DNA from: Magnetospirillum sp. SS-4
GTDB lineage: Bacteria > Pseudomonadota > Alphaproteobacteria > Rhodospirillales > Magnetospirillaceae
NCBI RefSeq assembly: GCF_902729425.1
Contig: NZ_LR746532.1
Coordinates: forward strand, 1-58,234
Length of the DNA: 58,234 nt
Direction: 5' to 3'
The position numbers and the translations under genes were made by a program. Position 1 is the stretch's first letter, and every line of letters begins with the position of its first letter. The notes below the pieces were generated by a model. It was given only the letters and a program-made list of their open reading frames with translations, ran no database searches and was not told the origin of the DNA. Positions 15,136-22,778 of this stretch are shown piece by piece.

Positions 15136-17024
15136 CAGATTTCGACCTGCGTTCCCAGCTCGACCACGCGGTTGCTGGGCAGATGGAAGTAATCCATGGC
15201 GCTGGTGGCCATGCGCGCCAGGGCGGCGAACAACTGGTCGGTCCAGCCCCTGATCCCCGGCTTGGGCAACGGGATCAGGGTCTCGCGCGAGACGAAGTAG
15301 GAGACCGACATCGGCTCGTAGAAGAAGCCCAGCTCGTCGCTGCGGGCATGGGCCAGCGCCTTGGGGATGTTGGGGCTTTCCATGAACCCGTAGCGCAGGA
15401 ACAGCCGATGGAAATTGGGCGCCAGCAGCGTCGTCTCCAGCCGCCGCTCCTCGGCGACGAACGGAATCTCCTCCACCTGCACCGTCAGCAGCACCACCCG
15501 TTCGTGGATGATCTTGTTGTGCTTCATGTTGTGCAGCAAGGCGATGGGAACGCCCTCGGACGTGCCGGTCAGGAATACGGCGGTGCCGGGAACGCGCGGC
15601 ACCCGGTCGGACAGGCTGGCCAGGAAGTCCGCCACCGGGAAGGCGTCGGCCCTGAGGCGGGCCAGCAGCCGGCGGCGGCCGTCCTTCCAGGTATTGAGGA
15701 TCAGGAACAGCACGGCGCCCACCACCAGCGGGAACCAGCCCCCGTCGGGAATCTTGGTGGCGTTGGCCAGGAAGAAGGCCAGATCGACCACCAGGAAGCA
15801 GCCGACGAAGATCTTGACCTTGCGCGGGCTCCACTTCCAGATCAGCAGCATCACCGTGCCGATCAGCAGGGCGTCGATCACCATGGTGCCGGTCACCGCC
15901 ACCCCATAGGCGGCGGCCAGGTTGCCCGACGTCTGGAACCCGACCACCAGGGCCATGACCGAGACCATCAGCAGCCAGTTGACCAGGGGCAGATATATCT
16001 GCCCCATCTCGTCCTTGGAGGTGTGGATGATCTCCATGCGCGGCAGCAGGCCCAGCTGGATGGCCTGGCGGGTCACCGAGAACGCGCCCGAGATCACCGC
16101 CTGCGAGGCGATGACGGTGGCGGCGGTGGCCAGGACCACCAGCGGCATCGCCATGGATTGCGGCGCCAGATTGAAGAACGGATTGACGATGGCCTCGGGA
16201 TGGACCAGCAGCAGGGCGCCCTGGCCCAGATAGTTCAGCATCAGCGCCGGCAGCACGAACAGGTACCAGGCCAGGCGGATCGGCAGGCGGCCGAAATGGC
16301 CCATGTCGGTATAGAGCGCCTCGGCCCCCGTCACCGCCAGCACCACCGTGCCCAGCGCCAGGAAGGCGCGCCAGCCTTCGTGATAGATGAACAAGATGGC
16401 GTGATGGGGGCTGAGCGCCGCCAGCACGCCGGGGGCGAGGCCGATGTTCTTGATGCCGAGGACGGCCAGGGTGGCGAACCACGCCAGCATCACCGGGCCG
16501 AACATCCTGCCCATCAGGTCGGTGCCGTGCGACTGGATGGCGAACAGCACGAACAGAATCGCGATGGTCAGCGGCACCACCCATTGCGACAGGTGCGGCG
16601 CCGCCACCTGAAGCCCCTCGACCGCCGACAGCACCGAGATCGCCGGGGTGATGATGGAATCGCCGTAGAACAGGGCGGCGGCGAAGATGCCGAGCGCGCT
16701 CACCATGATCGGCAGCCGGCCGCGACCCTCGGCGGCATGGCTGACCAGGGCCATCAGCGCCAGGGAACCGCCCTCGCCGCGATTGTCGGCGCGCATGATG
16801 ATGATGACGTATTTCAGCGAGACGATGATGGTCACCGCCCAGAAGATCAGCGACAGCACGCCCAGGATGTTGCCGCGGTCCAGCGCCAGCGGATGATGGC
16901 CGGCGAAGGTTTCCTTCATGGCGTAAAGCGGACTGGTGCCGATGTCGCCGAACACCACGCCGACGGCGGCGAGCATCAGCGCGGGCACGTTCCGGGACTT
17001 TCCGTCGCCGGGATGGGCCGTCAT
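15135..17024 (-). CDS. kup: Kup/Trk-D low-affinity potassium transporter, first copy
   Basis: 629 residues, a second full-length Kup transporter. It shows GVVFGDIGTSPLYAMKETF, IIMRADNRGEGG, YGDSIITPAISVLSAVEGLQV, YTDMGHFGRLPIRLAW and the C-terminal VPIALLHNMKHNKIIHERV. I chose the ATG at 17024 because AGGGGAAG precedes it. A GTG 27 bases further upstream is in frame but lacks a good ribosome site. It is the first gene of a kup-kup-dsbD unit. Many Rhizobiales and Rhodospirillales carry several kup paralogues. The two proteins may differ in affinity, pH response or regulation, which sequence alone does not show. Confidence 0.93.
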   Translation of the reverse strand: MTAHPGDGKSRNVPALMLAAVGVVFGDIGTSPLYAMKETFAGHHPLALDRGNILGVLSLIFWAVTIIVSLKYVIIIMRADNRGEGGSLALMALVSHAAEGRGRLPIMVSALGIFAAALFYGDSIITPAISVLSAVEGLQVAAPHLSQWVVPLTIAILFVLFAIQSHGTDLMGRMFGPVMLAWFATLAVLGIKNIGLAPGVLAALSPHHAILFIYHEGWRAFLALGTVVLAVTGAEALYTDMGHFGRLPIRLAWYLFVLPALMLNYLGQGALLLVHPEAIVNPFFNLAPQSMAMPLVVLATAATVIASQAVISGAFSVTRQAIQLGLLPRMEIIHTSKDEMGQIYLPLVNWLLMVSVMALVVGFQTSGNLAAAYGVAVTGTMVIDALLIGTVMLLIWKWSPRKVKIFVGCFLVVDLAFFLANATKIPDGGWFPLVVGAVLFLILNTWKDGRRRLLARLRADAFPVADFLASLSDRVPRVPGTAVFLTGTSEGVPIALLHNMKHNKIIHERVVLLTVQVEEIPFVAEERRLETTLLAPNFHRLFLRYGFMESPNIPKALAHARSDELGFFYEPMSVSYFVSRETLIPLPKPGIRGWTDQLFAALARMATSAMDYFHLPSNRVVELGTQVEI

Positions 17025-17076
17025 GGGCTTCCCCTGTGGTTCAACCCGCACATGCCTACCCGGAATGGCCCAGGAG

Positions 17077-17808
17077 TCAAGCGTCCTGACGATGAAGCAA
17101 TTCGTCGACGAAGGCCGGAACCAGCTCCGACGCTGGTCCGGTGCGGGACTCGTGGAACAGGCCGGCGCCTTCGGACCTCTCCAGATTCAATTCCAGGGTG
17201 TGGGCGCGGCCGTGGCTGCGCACCTCGGCCACGAAGCCGGCGGCCGGATAGACGTGGCCGGACGTGCCGATGGAGACGAACAGGCCGCATTCCGACAGCG
17301 CCTCGGAAATCCGCCCCATCTCCAGCGGCATTTCGCCGAACCACACCACATGCGGGCGCAGGCTGCCGGCGCGGCGGCAATCGGGGCAGACATGGGCGCA
17401 ATCGAGGTCGGCCCGCCACTCTCGCGGGCGGTTGCAATGGCGGCATCGGATCTTGAGCAATTCGCCGTGCATGTGGATCAGCGCGCGCGAACCGGCCCGT
17501 TCGTGCAGGTCGTCGATGTTCTGGGTCACCACCACGATGCGGCCGGGCCAGTCGCGCTCCAGCCGGGCCAGGGCGGCATGCGCCGGATTGGGGGCGATAC
17601 CGTCGGAAATCAGGCTTCGCCGCCGGGCGTTGTAGAAGGCGTGGACACGCTCGGGATCGCGGCGGAAGCCTTCGGGGGTGGCGACGTCCTCCAGACTGAC
17701 CCTGCTCCAGATTCCGTCACGGTCGCGGAAGGTATCGAGTCCGGATTCCTTTGAAATTCCGGCGCCGGTCAGGATGAGGATGGTGGTGTTCGAAGCTATG
17801 CCGATCAT
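17077..17808 (-). CDS. cobB: NAD-dependent protein deacylase, CobB/SIRT5-type sirtuin
   Basis: 243 residues. Sirtuin motifs are in order: TGAGIS (14-19), TFRDRDGIW (26-34), TQNID (95-99) and the catalytic H114 in MHGELL. A zinc site is built from CRHC (122, 125) and CPDC (141, 144), and GTSGHVYPAAG lies near the NAD pocket. Y59 and R62 (YNAR) form the YxxR pair that marks class III sirtuins, able to remove succinyl and other acidic acyl groups as well as acetyl. It probably regulates acyl-CoA-producing metabolism such as acetyl-CoA synthetase. The start is supported by CAGGAG eight bases upstream. Longer in-frame starts run through unlikely sequence. Confidence 0.9.
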   Translation of the reverse strand: MIGIASNTTILILTGAGISKESGLDTFRDRDGIWSRVSLEDVATPEGFRRDPERVHAFYNARRRSLISDGIAPNPAHAALARLERDWPGRIVVVTQNIDDLHERAGSRALIHMHGELLKIRCRHCNRPREWRADLDCAHVCPDCRRAGSLRPHVVWFGEMPLEMGRISEALSECGLFVSIGTSGHVYPAAGFVAEVRSHGRAHTLELNLERSEGAGLFHESRTGPASELVPAFVDELLHRQDA

Positions 17809-17959
17809 GCGGGACTCCTGGCGGATGGTCGGGTTCCAGTCTAGCCATAGGTCATGGAGGCGTCGATTGTCACATTTCAACGCTTCGTATTGGCAGAATC
17901 CGCCGTCATTATGAATGCTAATAATCAGAGTCCCGATCGGGACCGCCAGGGAGAGATCT

Positions 17960-18181
17960 ATGTCCGAATTATCGCAGGATATGGCTGGCGGCGGCTCATC
18001 GCTTTCGTCACCGGCCAAGGAAAAGGCGGCCAAGCCCAGAAGCTGGCTGGGCGGCGCGGCGCGTGCCCTTGGACTCGGCGGTTCCGAAGCCGAATCGGCG
18101 TCGCGGCAGGGGGGCTTCGACTTCATCGCCCTGCACAGGTCGCTGGCCAGTCTGGAACGAAAGTCGGCAGCGGGCGAATAG
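17960..18181 (+). CDS. Small hypothetical protein
   Basis: 73 residues starting MSELSQDMAGGGSSLS, with GGGAGAG just upstream of the ATG. The protein is rich in Ser, Ala and Gly, has a basic stretch (KEKAAKPRSWLGGAARALG) and ends with an amphipathic segment (FDFIALHRSLASLERKSA). No signal peptide, cysteine motif or known domain is visible. It is divergent from cobB and 54 bases upstream of the phosphatase gene on the same strand, so the two may be cotranscribed. Function unknown, and coding status is moderately supported by codon usage and the ribosome site. Confidence 0.5.
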   Translation: MSELSQDMAGGGSSLSSPAKEKAAKPRSWLGGAARALGLGGSEAESASRQGGFDFIALHRSLASLERKSAAGE

Positions 18182-18235
18182 GGCTTGCGACCTCCGCCGG
18201 GAGGGGTTAATTCCCAGACCCGGAGGGAAGGCGCC

Positions 18236-18709
18236 ATGGTCAAGGTCTTGTTCGTCTGCACCGGCAATATCTGCCGTTCGCCCACCGCTCACGGCGTGTT
18301 CCGCGCCCTGGTCGAGCGCGAGGGGTTGTCCGGGCGAGTCGCGGTCGATTCCGCCGGCACCCATGCCTATCATGTGGGGGAACCTCCCGACCGCCGCTCG
18401 GCCGAGGCGGCGCGGCGGCGCGGCGTCGAGATCAAGGACTTGCGCGCCCGTCAGGTGGCGCTGTCGGATTTCCGCGACTTCGACCTGTTGCTGGCCATGG
18501 ATCGCGGACATTTTCAGACGCTCCAGGCCAATTGCCCTGACGGTCTCGGGCCGCGTCTGGCCATGTTCCTGTCCTTCGCGCCCCATCTCAACCTGCTCGA
18601 CGTGCCCGACCCCTATTACGGCGGTCCCGACGGCTTCGAGAAGGTGCTGGACATGATCGAGGCCGGTTCCGCCGGCCTGCTGGCCCATATCCGCGGGACC
18701 ATGCTGTGA
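18236..18709 (+). CDS. Low-molecular-weight protein-tyrosine phosphatase
   Basis: 157 residues. The P-loop VCTGNICRSP contains the nucleophile C8 and R14. The general acid D125 lies in DPYYGG, with the two tyrosines that are phosphorylated in some relatives. DSAGTHAYHVGEPPDRRS is the usual second conserved block. It would dephosphorylate tyrosine-phosphorylated proteins in the cytoplasm. Bacterial members often control tyrosine kinases of polysaccharide export, but no such kinase is nearby. A related family, arsenate reductase ArsC, has the same fold but a different cysteine set, so it is unlikely here. CGGAGGGAAG upstream of ATG supports the start. Confidence 0.92.
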   Translation: MVKVLFVCTGNICRSPTAHGVFRALVEREGLSGRVAVDSAGTHAYHVGEPPDRRSAEAARRRGVEIKDLRARQVALSDFRDFDLLLAMDRGHFQTLQANCPDGLGPRLAMFLSFAPHLNLLDVPDPYYGGPDGFEKVLDMIEAGSAGLLAHIRGTML

Positions 18710-18774
18710 CCGGGCCGTGAAATGGCGTGGAAAGCCGTGGGGAATTGACGCATAATTAAGGGGTCGGGGAGGCG

Positions 18775-19110
18775 ATGCCTCCGCGCCTGGACGTTGGGCA
18801 TGCCATGGCTGTCGAATTGGTCCCTTACGGATATCCTGAACCGGTCAGCTACCGACAGCGGGTCGCGGATGCGCGCCTGCCTTCCACCGACGGAATCCCG
18901 CGCGAGGTCGGCAGGCCGACCCCCTACGTCAATACCGGCGGCCTTGTCCTGGCCCAGGTGATATCCAAGTCGACCGAGGCGGTGGGGCTGGCCCTGACCG
19001 AGGCCAACGCGGAAGTCCGCGCCAGTTACCAGGGCTATGGCAGCACCGGCGCCGCGACCACGGACAGTTCTTCCGCCAGCCGCGGCACCAGGGTCGACAT
19101 CACCGCCTGA
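18775..19110 (+). CDS. Hypothetical protein, small and possibly exported or filament-associated
   Basis: 111 residues, preceded by GGGGAGG five bases before ATG. A second ATG at 18805 (MAVELVPYGYPEP) is also possible. The N-terminal half is proline and arginine rich and has no signal peptide. The C-terminal half (VLAQVISKSTEAVGLALTEANAEVRASYQGYGSTGAATT) is helix-forming, then Ser/Thr/Gly-rich. I recognise no family. The gene is followed immediately by a hairpin with a T run, so it appears to end a transcript and to be separate from the nir cluster downstream. Confidence 0.55.
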   Translation: MPPRLDVGHAMAVELVPYGYPEPVSYRQRVADARLPSTDGIPREVGRPTPYVNTGGLVLAQVISKSTEAVGLALTEANAEVRASYQGYGSTGAATTDSSSASRGTRVDITA

Positions 19111-19129
19111 CGGCGGTCGCGGCTTTTTT
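19102..19129 (+). terminator. Intrinsic terminator overlapping a stop codon
   Basis: ACCGCC-TGAC-GGCGGT forms a six-pair stem that includes the stop codon of the upstream gene. It is followed by CGCGGC and a run of six T residues (19124-19129). It separates the small hypothetical gene from the nir cluster. Confidence 0.6.
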
Positions 19130-19152
19130 CGCCACCCCGACTGGAATCGCTC

Positions 19153-19166
19153 TTGCCTAACGTCAA
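19153..19166 (+). promoter_or_regulatory. Possible Crp/Fnr-family (Fnr/Nnr/Dnr) site upstream of nirC
   Basis: TTGCCTAACGTCAA keeps the outer TTG and CAA of the TTGAT-N4-ATCAA consensus, but its inner bases differ. Its centre lies about 60 bases before the nirC ATG, and an AT-rich stretch (GATATCACTATC) lies at a plausible -10 position. Anaerobic activation by an Fnr- or NO-responsive regulator is known for nir genes. The match here is degenerate. Confidence 0.35.
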
Positions 19167-19218
19167 ACCGCTTGGCCCTAGCGCCTGATATCACTATCTC
19201 TGTGCATCGGAGGTGATG

Positions 19219-19539
19219 ATGGCGCTGCGGGTGTCCCTGGGGGTGATCGGACTGGTTCTGGCCGTTGCGTTTCCGGCCGTCGCCGAACCGTCGGAGGCGC
19301 GTCGGCATCAGCTTCGCAACATGGTCGAGCAGGATTGCGGATCGTGCCACGGCATGACCCGTAAGGGCGGCCTGGGATCGCCGCTGCTGGCCGAGGATTT
19401 GGCCAAGGTCTCGGCCGAGGGCTTGGTCGAGACCATCCTGGAGGGGCGGCCGGGTACGCCCATGCCGCCCTGGAAGAGTATTCTGAGCCGCGACGACGCC
19501 GCCTGGATCGTCGCCTATCTGCTGGGAGAGGTGAAATGA
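19219..19539 (+). CDS. nirC: NirC-like c-type cytochrome of the heme d1 cluster
   Basis: 106 residues with a signal peptide (1-22, ending AVAEP) and one heme-binding CGSCH motif (C40, C43, H44). The methionine in GTPMPPW is the probable sixth ligand. This is the size and layout of NirC (cytochrome c55x), a periplasmic electron carrier encoded in nir operons and linked to heme d1 maturation or to electron supply for nitrite reductase. Three starts are adjacent (GTG, ATG, ATG). The third gives the best five-base spacing from GGAGG. Its stop overlaps nirF by ATGA. It opens the cluster, and nirS is not beside it. Confidence 0.85.
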   Translation: MALRVSLGVIGLVLAVAFPAVAEPSEARRHQLRNMVEQDCGSCHGMTRKGGLGSPLLAEDLAKVSAEGLVETILEGRPGTPMPPWKSILSRDDAAWIVAYLLGEVK

Positions 19540-20705
19540 GCCGTCCGATCCTATCCGTCGCCCTGGCCGGATTGCTGTTGGCGGGGTGTTCCGCCCCCTT
19601 GCGCGGCACCGGCGACCTCGGTCTGGTGGTAGAACGGGCCGACGGCCGCGTCATGGTGGTCGAGAATACCGGCTCGACCGTTCTCGCCTCGGTTCCCGGC
19701 CTGGGCGACCTGTCCCACGCGGCGGCCGTCTATTCCCGCGACGCCCGCCATGCCTTCGTGTTCGGCCGCGATGGCGGCCTGACCAAGGTGGACATGCTGA
19801 CGGGAACCATCGGCGGCCGGGTCATCCAGTCGGGTAATTCCATCGGCGGGGCCATCTCGCAGGACGGCTCGCTGGTGGCGGTGGCCAACTACACGCCGGG
19901 CGGAATCAAGGTGTTCGACGCCAAGACCCTGGAACCGGTCGCCGACATTCCCGCCATCGGCGCCGACGGCAAGGCCAGCAAGGTGATCGGCATCGCCGAC
20001 CTGCCGGGCCGCCGCTTCATCTATTCCCTCTACGATTCCGGCGAGATCTGGATCGCCGACCTGACCGACCCGGCCAAGCCGGCCGTGCGCAAGTTCACCA
20101 ATATCGGCAAGCTGCCCTATGACGCCCTGATCACCGGCGACGGCCGCTGGTATTTGGCCGGCCTGTTCGGCGAGGACGGCATCGCCATGCTGGACCTGTG
20201 GAACCTGGACAAGGGGGTGACGCGCATCCTGGATCACTACGGCAAGGGCAAGGAACCGTTGCCGGTCTTCAAGATGCCGCATCTGCGCGGCTGGGCGGTG
20301 GCGGGAAACGAGGTCTGGCTGCCGGCCATCGGCCATCATCAGGTGCTGGTGGTGGACAAGACCACCTGGACGGAAAAGGCCCGGGTCGACGTTGCCGGCC
20401 AGCCGGTCTTCGCCATGGCGCGGCCGGACGGCCGGCAGGTGTGGGTCAATTTCGCGGTGCCGAATTACAACGTGGTGCAGGTGATCGACGTGCCCAGCAA
20501 GACGGTCGTCAAGACCATCGAGCCCGGCAAGGCCATCCTGCACATGGAATTCACCGCCAAGGGCGAACGGGTGTGGCTGTCGGCCCGGGATTCCGACAAG
20601 GTGGTGGTCTACGACACCGAGACCCTGGAACAGGTGGCGGAACTGCCGGCGGCCAAGCCCAGCGGCATCTTCTTCACCTCGCGCGCCCATCGGACGGGGC
20701 TGTAA
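19536..20705 (+). CDS. nirF: NirF, heme d1 maturation protein (dihydro-heme d1 related)
   Basis: 389 residues. A lipoprotein signal peptide with lipobox LAGC (cysteine at 18) anchors it in the periplasm. The rest is an eight-bladed beta-propeller like the d1 domain of nitrite reductase NirS, with repeated blocks such as GRDGGLTKVDMLTGTIGG, AVANYTPGGIKVFD and AGLFGEDGIAMLD. NirF binds late heme d1 intermediates and is required for the cofactor. Its exact step is still debated relative to NirN. It lacks a cytochrome c domain, which separates it from NirN and NirS. It starts inside the nirC stop (ATGA). Confidence 0.93.
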   Translation: MSRPILSVALAGLLLAGCSAPLRGTGDLGLVVERADGRVMVVENTGSTVLASVPGLGDLSHAAAVYSRDARHAFVFGRDGGLTKVDMLTGTIGGRVIQSGNSIGGAISQDGSLVAVANYTPGGIKVFDAKTLEPVADIPAIGADGKASKVIGIADLPGRRFIYSLYDSGEIWIADLTDPAKPAVRKFTNIGKLPYDALITGDGRWYLAGLFGEDGIAMLDLWNLDKGVTRILDHYGKGKEPLPVFKMPHLRGWAVAGNEVWLPAIGHHQVLVVDKTTWTEKARVDVAGQPVFAMARPDGRQVWVNFAVPNYNVVQVIDVPSKTVVKTIEPGKAILHMEFTAKGERVWLSARDSDKVVVYDTETLEQVAELPAAKPSGIFFTSRAHRTGL

Positions 20706-20809
20706 TGTTCGAGCGAGCGCGAGCGAGCGCGGGCGCATTGAGCGCCCCGGAGCGTAGCGGAGGAGCCAAGGGGCCGGATGGCCCCGCCCGGCGTTTGAGG
20801 GGCAATTGA
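20705..20809 (+). repeat. GC-rich intercistronic element between nirF and nirD, possible coupled 34-codon ORF
   Basis: The nirF stop and nirD start are separated by 105 bases with GAGCGAGCGCGAGCGAGCGC repetition and a short hairpin (GGGGCC-GGAT-GGCCCC, 20771-20786). The same bases form an open frame of 34 codons that starts on the TAATG overlap with nirF and stops one base before the nirD ATG. The low-complexity Arg/Ala/Gly product looks like a translated repeat element rather than a gene, but the frame would keep ribosomes moving to nirD. Confidence 0.4.
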
Positions 20810-20810
20810 A

Positions 20811-21260
20811 ATGGACAAGCTTGATCGGCATCTGCTCAACGACTTCCAGCGGGATTTTCCGCTGGTGCCGCACCCCTACGCGGCGCTGGGCGAGCAATTG
20901 GGAATGTCCGAGGCCGAGGTGATCGGGCGTCTTGCCCATCTGTCCGACCAGGGCAGCGTCAGCCGGGTCGGCGCCGTGTTCCGGCCCCATACCGTCGGCG
21001 GCAGCACCCTGGCGGCCATGGCGGTGCCGCCGGCCGACCTGGAACGGGTCGCCGCCCTGGTCAGTTCCTATGCCGAGGTCAACCACAATTACCAGCGCGA
21101 GCATCGCCTGAACCTGTGGTTCGTGGTGACGGCGCCATCCCCCGAGGCGGTGGGTGCGGTGCTGGCCGACATTTCCGCCCGTGCCGGGCTGGAGGTGCTG
21201 GACCTGCCATTGCTGGAACATTTTCACATCGACCTGGGATTCGACCTCAAATGGAGCTGA
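20811..21260 (+). CDS. nirD: NirD, siroheme decarboxylase subunit
   Basis: 149 residues in the Lrp/AsnC-like family of siroheme decarboxylases. The N-terminal winged helix (MDKLDRHLLNDFQRDFPLVPHPYAALGEQLGMSEAEVIGRL) is typical of NirD and NirG. The block EVNHNYQREHRLNLWFVV carries the histidines associated with substrate binding. With NirL, NirG and NirH it removes two acetate carboxyls from siroheme to give 12,18-didecarboxysiroheme in the cytoplasm. It overlaps nirL by ten bases. NirD is told from NirG mainly by position, so the two symbols could be exchanged. Confidence 0.9.
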   Translation: MDKLDRHLLNDFQRDFPLVPHPYAALGEQLGMSEAEVIGRLAHLSDQGSVSRVGAVFRPHTVGGSTLAAMAVPPADLERVAALVSSYAEVNHNYQREHRLNLWFVVTAPSPEAVGAVLADISARAGLEVLDLPLLEHFHIDLGFDLKWS

Positions 21261-21745
21261 GCGACCGCGATCTTGCCCTGGTCTCGGCCATCGGCGACGG
21301 CCTGCCCCTGGTGGAGCGGCCTTATCTCGCCATCGGCGAGGCTGTCGGCATGAGCGAGGTCGAGGTCATCGCCCGCATCCAGGCCATGAAGGAGGCCGGC
21401 ATCATCCGCCGTTTCGGCATCATCGTGCGCCACCACGAATTGGGCTTCAGGGCCAACGCCATGTCGGTGTGGGACATCCCCGACGACAAGGTGAGCGAAA
21501 TAGGACGCCGCCTGGGCGATTCGCCCGAGGTGACCTTGTGCTATCGCCGGCCCCGGCGGCTGCCCGACTGGCCCTACAACCTGTTCTGCATGGTGCACGG
21601 CCGTGACCGGCCGGGGGTGGAACAGGCGATCACGGACCTCATCCAGCGCCACGGACTGGACGGGCACGGCCACGCCGTGCTGTTCTCCACCCGCCGCTTC
21701 AAGCAGACCGGCGCCCGCTATGGCCGCCGCAAGGCGGCGGAGTAG
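21251..21745 (+). CDS. nirL: NirL, siroheme decarboxylase subunit
   Basis: 164 residues, Lrp/AsnC-like, starting MELSDRDLALVSAIGDGLPLVERPY inside the end of nirD, so translation is probably coupled. GIIRRFGIIVRHHELGFRANAMSVW and the YRRPRRLPDWPYNLFCMVHG block are diagnostic for the NirL/NirH branch. It forms a heterodimer with NirD in systems where this was studied. A basic C-terminal tail (RRFKQTGARYGRRKAAE) extends slightly past NirH. A longer open frame upstream runs through nirD and is not used here. Confidence 0.9.
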   Translation: MELSDRDLALVSAIGDGLPLVERPYLAIGEAVGMSEVEVIARIQAMKEAGIIRRFGIIVRHHELGFRANAMSVWDIPDDKVSEIGRRLGDSPEVTLCYRRPRRLPDWPYNLFCMVHGRDRPGVEQAITDLIQRHGLDGHGHAVLFSTRRFKQTGARYGRRKAAE

Positions 21746-21751
21746 GAGTTC

Positions 21752-22195
21752 ATGGACGACATCGACCGCCGCATCATCAACACGTTCCAGGGCGGCTTTC
21801 CCATCGTCGAGCGGCCGTTCGCCGCCGCCGCCCGGATTCTGGGCCTGGACGAGGCCGACCTGATCGCCCGCGTCAAGGCGCTCAGCGAGGCCGGCACCAT
21901 CTCGCGCTTCGGCCCCATGTGGCATGCCGAGAAGATGGGGGGCGGCCTGACGCTCACCGCCATGAAGGTGCCGGAGGACCGCTTCGACGAGGTTGCCGCC
22001 ATCGTCAATTCCTTCCCCGAGGTGGCGCACAACTATGCCCGCGAGCACGCGCTGAACATGTGGTTCGTGGTGGCCACCGAGCGGCCCGGACGCATCCGCG
22101 AGGTGCTGGACGAGATCGAGGCCCGCACCGGCCTTGCCGTCCACGACATGCCCAAGATCGAGGAATTCTTCGTCGGCCTGAGGTTCGAGGCATGA
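21752..22195 (+). CDS. nirG: NirG, siroheme decarboxylase subunit
   Basis: 147 residues, a paralogue of the NirD-type subunit: MDDIDRRIINTFQGGFPIVERPFAAAARILGL, then SRFGPMWHAEKMGGGLTLTAMKVP and EVAHNYAREHALNMWFVVATE with the conserved histidines. It starts six bases after nirL and ends in an ATGA overlap with nirH, matching the usual pairing of NirG with NirH. Having separate nirD, nirL, nirG and nirH genes resembles the Pseudomonas order and differs from organisms with nirDL fusions. Confidence 0.9.
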   Translation: MDDIDRRIINTFQGGFPIVERPFAAAARILGLDEADLIARVKALSEAGTISRFGPMWHAEKMGGGLTLTAMKVPEDRFDEVAAIVNSFPEVAHNYAREHALNMWFVVATERPGRIREVLDEIEARTGLAVHDMPKIEEFFVGLRFEA

Positions 22196-22662
22196 TCGAT
22201 TCCATCGACCGCGCCATCGTCAAGGCCACCCAGGACGGCTTGCCCCTGGTGGAGCGGCCCTATCACGCCGTCGCCGAAATGGTCGGCATCGCCCCGGACG
22301 AGGTGATGGCGCGGATGGAGCGGCTGCTGGAGGCCGGCATCATCCGCCGCATCGGGCTGGTGCCCAATCATTATGCGCTCGGCTATCGCTTTAACGGCAT
22401 GACGGTGTGGGATGTCGCCGATTCCGACATCGCCGAGGCCGGGCGGCTGGTCGGCGGGCTGGATTTCGTCAGCCACTGCTATCATCGGCCGCGCCACCTG
22501 CCCGACTGGCCCTATTCGCTGTTCGCCATGATCCACGCCAGGGAACGCGCCGACGCCGACGCCCTGGTCGAACGGATCGCCGCGGTTCTCGGCCCCCTGT
22601 CGCGGGGGAATCTGGTGTTGTTCAGCTCGCGCATCCTCAAGAAGACGGGGTTGCGTCTGTGA
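22192..22662 (+). CDS. nirH: NirH, siroheme decarboxylase subunit
   Basis: 156 residues, Lrp/AsnC-like, related to NirL: MIDSIDRAIVKATQDGLPLVERPY, GIIRRIGLVPNHYALGYRFNGMTVW and YHRPRHLPDWPYSLFAMIHAR. The start overlaps the nirG stop (ATGA). It is the last of four decarboxylase subunits. Immediately after its stop lies a palindromic repeat that separates it from nirJ, the only sizeable break within the cluster. Confidence 0.9.
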   Translation: MIDSIDRAIVKATQDGLPLVERPYHAVAEMVGIAPDEVMARMERLLEAGIIRRIGLVPNHYALGYRFNGMTVWDVADSDIAEAGRLVGGLDFVSHCYHRPRHLPDWPYSLFAMIHARERADADALVERIAAVLGPLSRGNLVLFSSRILKKTGLRL

Positions 22663-22668
22663 TGACAT

Positions 22669-22748
22669 CCTTCGAGACAGCCCTTCGGGCTTCCTCAGGA
22701 TGAGGTTTCATGTAAATCCTCGTCCTGAGGAGCGAAGCGTCTCGAAGG
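22669..22748. repeat. Palindromic intergenic repeat between nirH and nirJ
   Basis: Outer arms CCTTCGAGAC (22669-22678) and GTCTCGAAGG (22739-22748) are perfect complements. Inner arms GCTTCCTCAGGATGAGG and CCTCGTCCTGAGGAGC pair almost completely. The whole block would fold as one long hairpin in RNA. The sequence resembles dispersed intergenic palindromes common in alphaproteobacterial genomes (recalled, not searched). It lies inside an operon, where it could lower or stabilise downstream nirJ-nirN message. Confidence 0.75.
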
Positions 22749-22778
22749 GCGAGGATCTGGCGTTCTAGGAGTTTTGCC

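Noticed and set aside
13246-16584. A possible fusion of the two kup genes in one frame
   Set aside because: The extra N-terminal part is a frame-shifted reading of the first kup gene. The second Kup starts properly at 15135 with METPAAKPDS and overlaps the first stop.
17077-18285. A long N-terminal extension on the sirtuin
   Set aside because: The upstream 159 codons have no family features and run antisense to the small protein and phosphatase genes. A good ribosome site precedes the ATG at 17808.
20198-20809. A Gly/Arg-rich frame inside nirF
   Set aside because: Low-complexity shadow of the NirF frame. The product has no domain and nirF is a clear family member.
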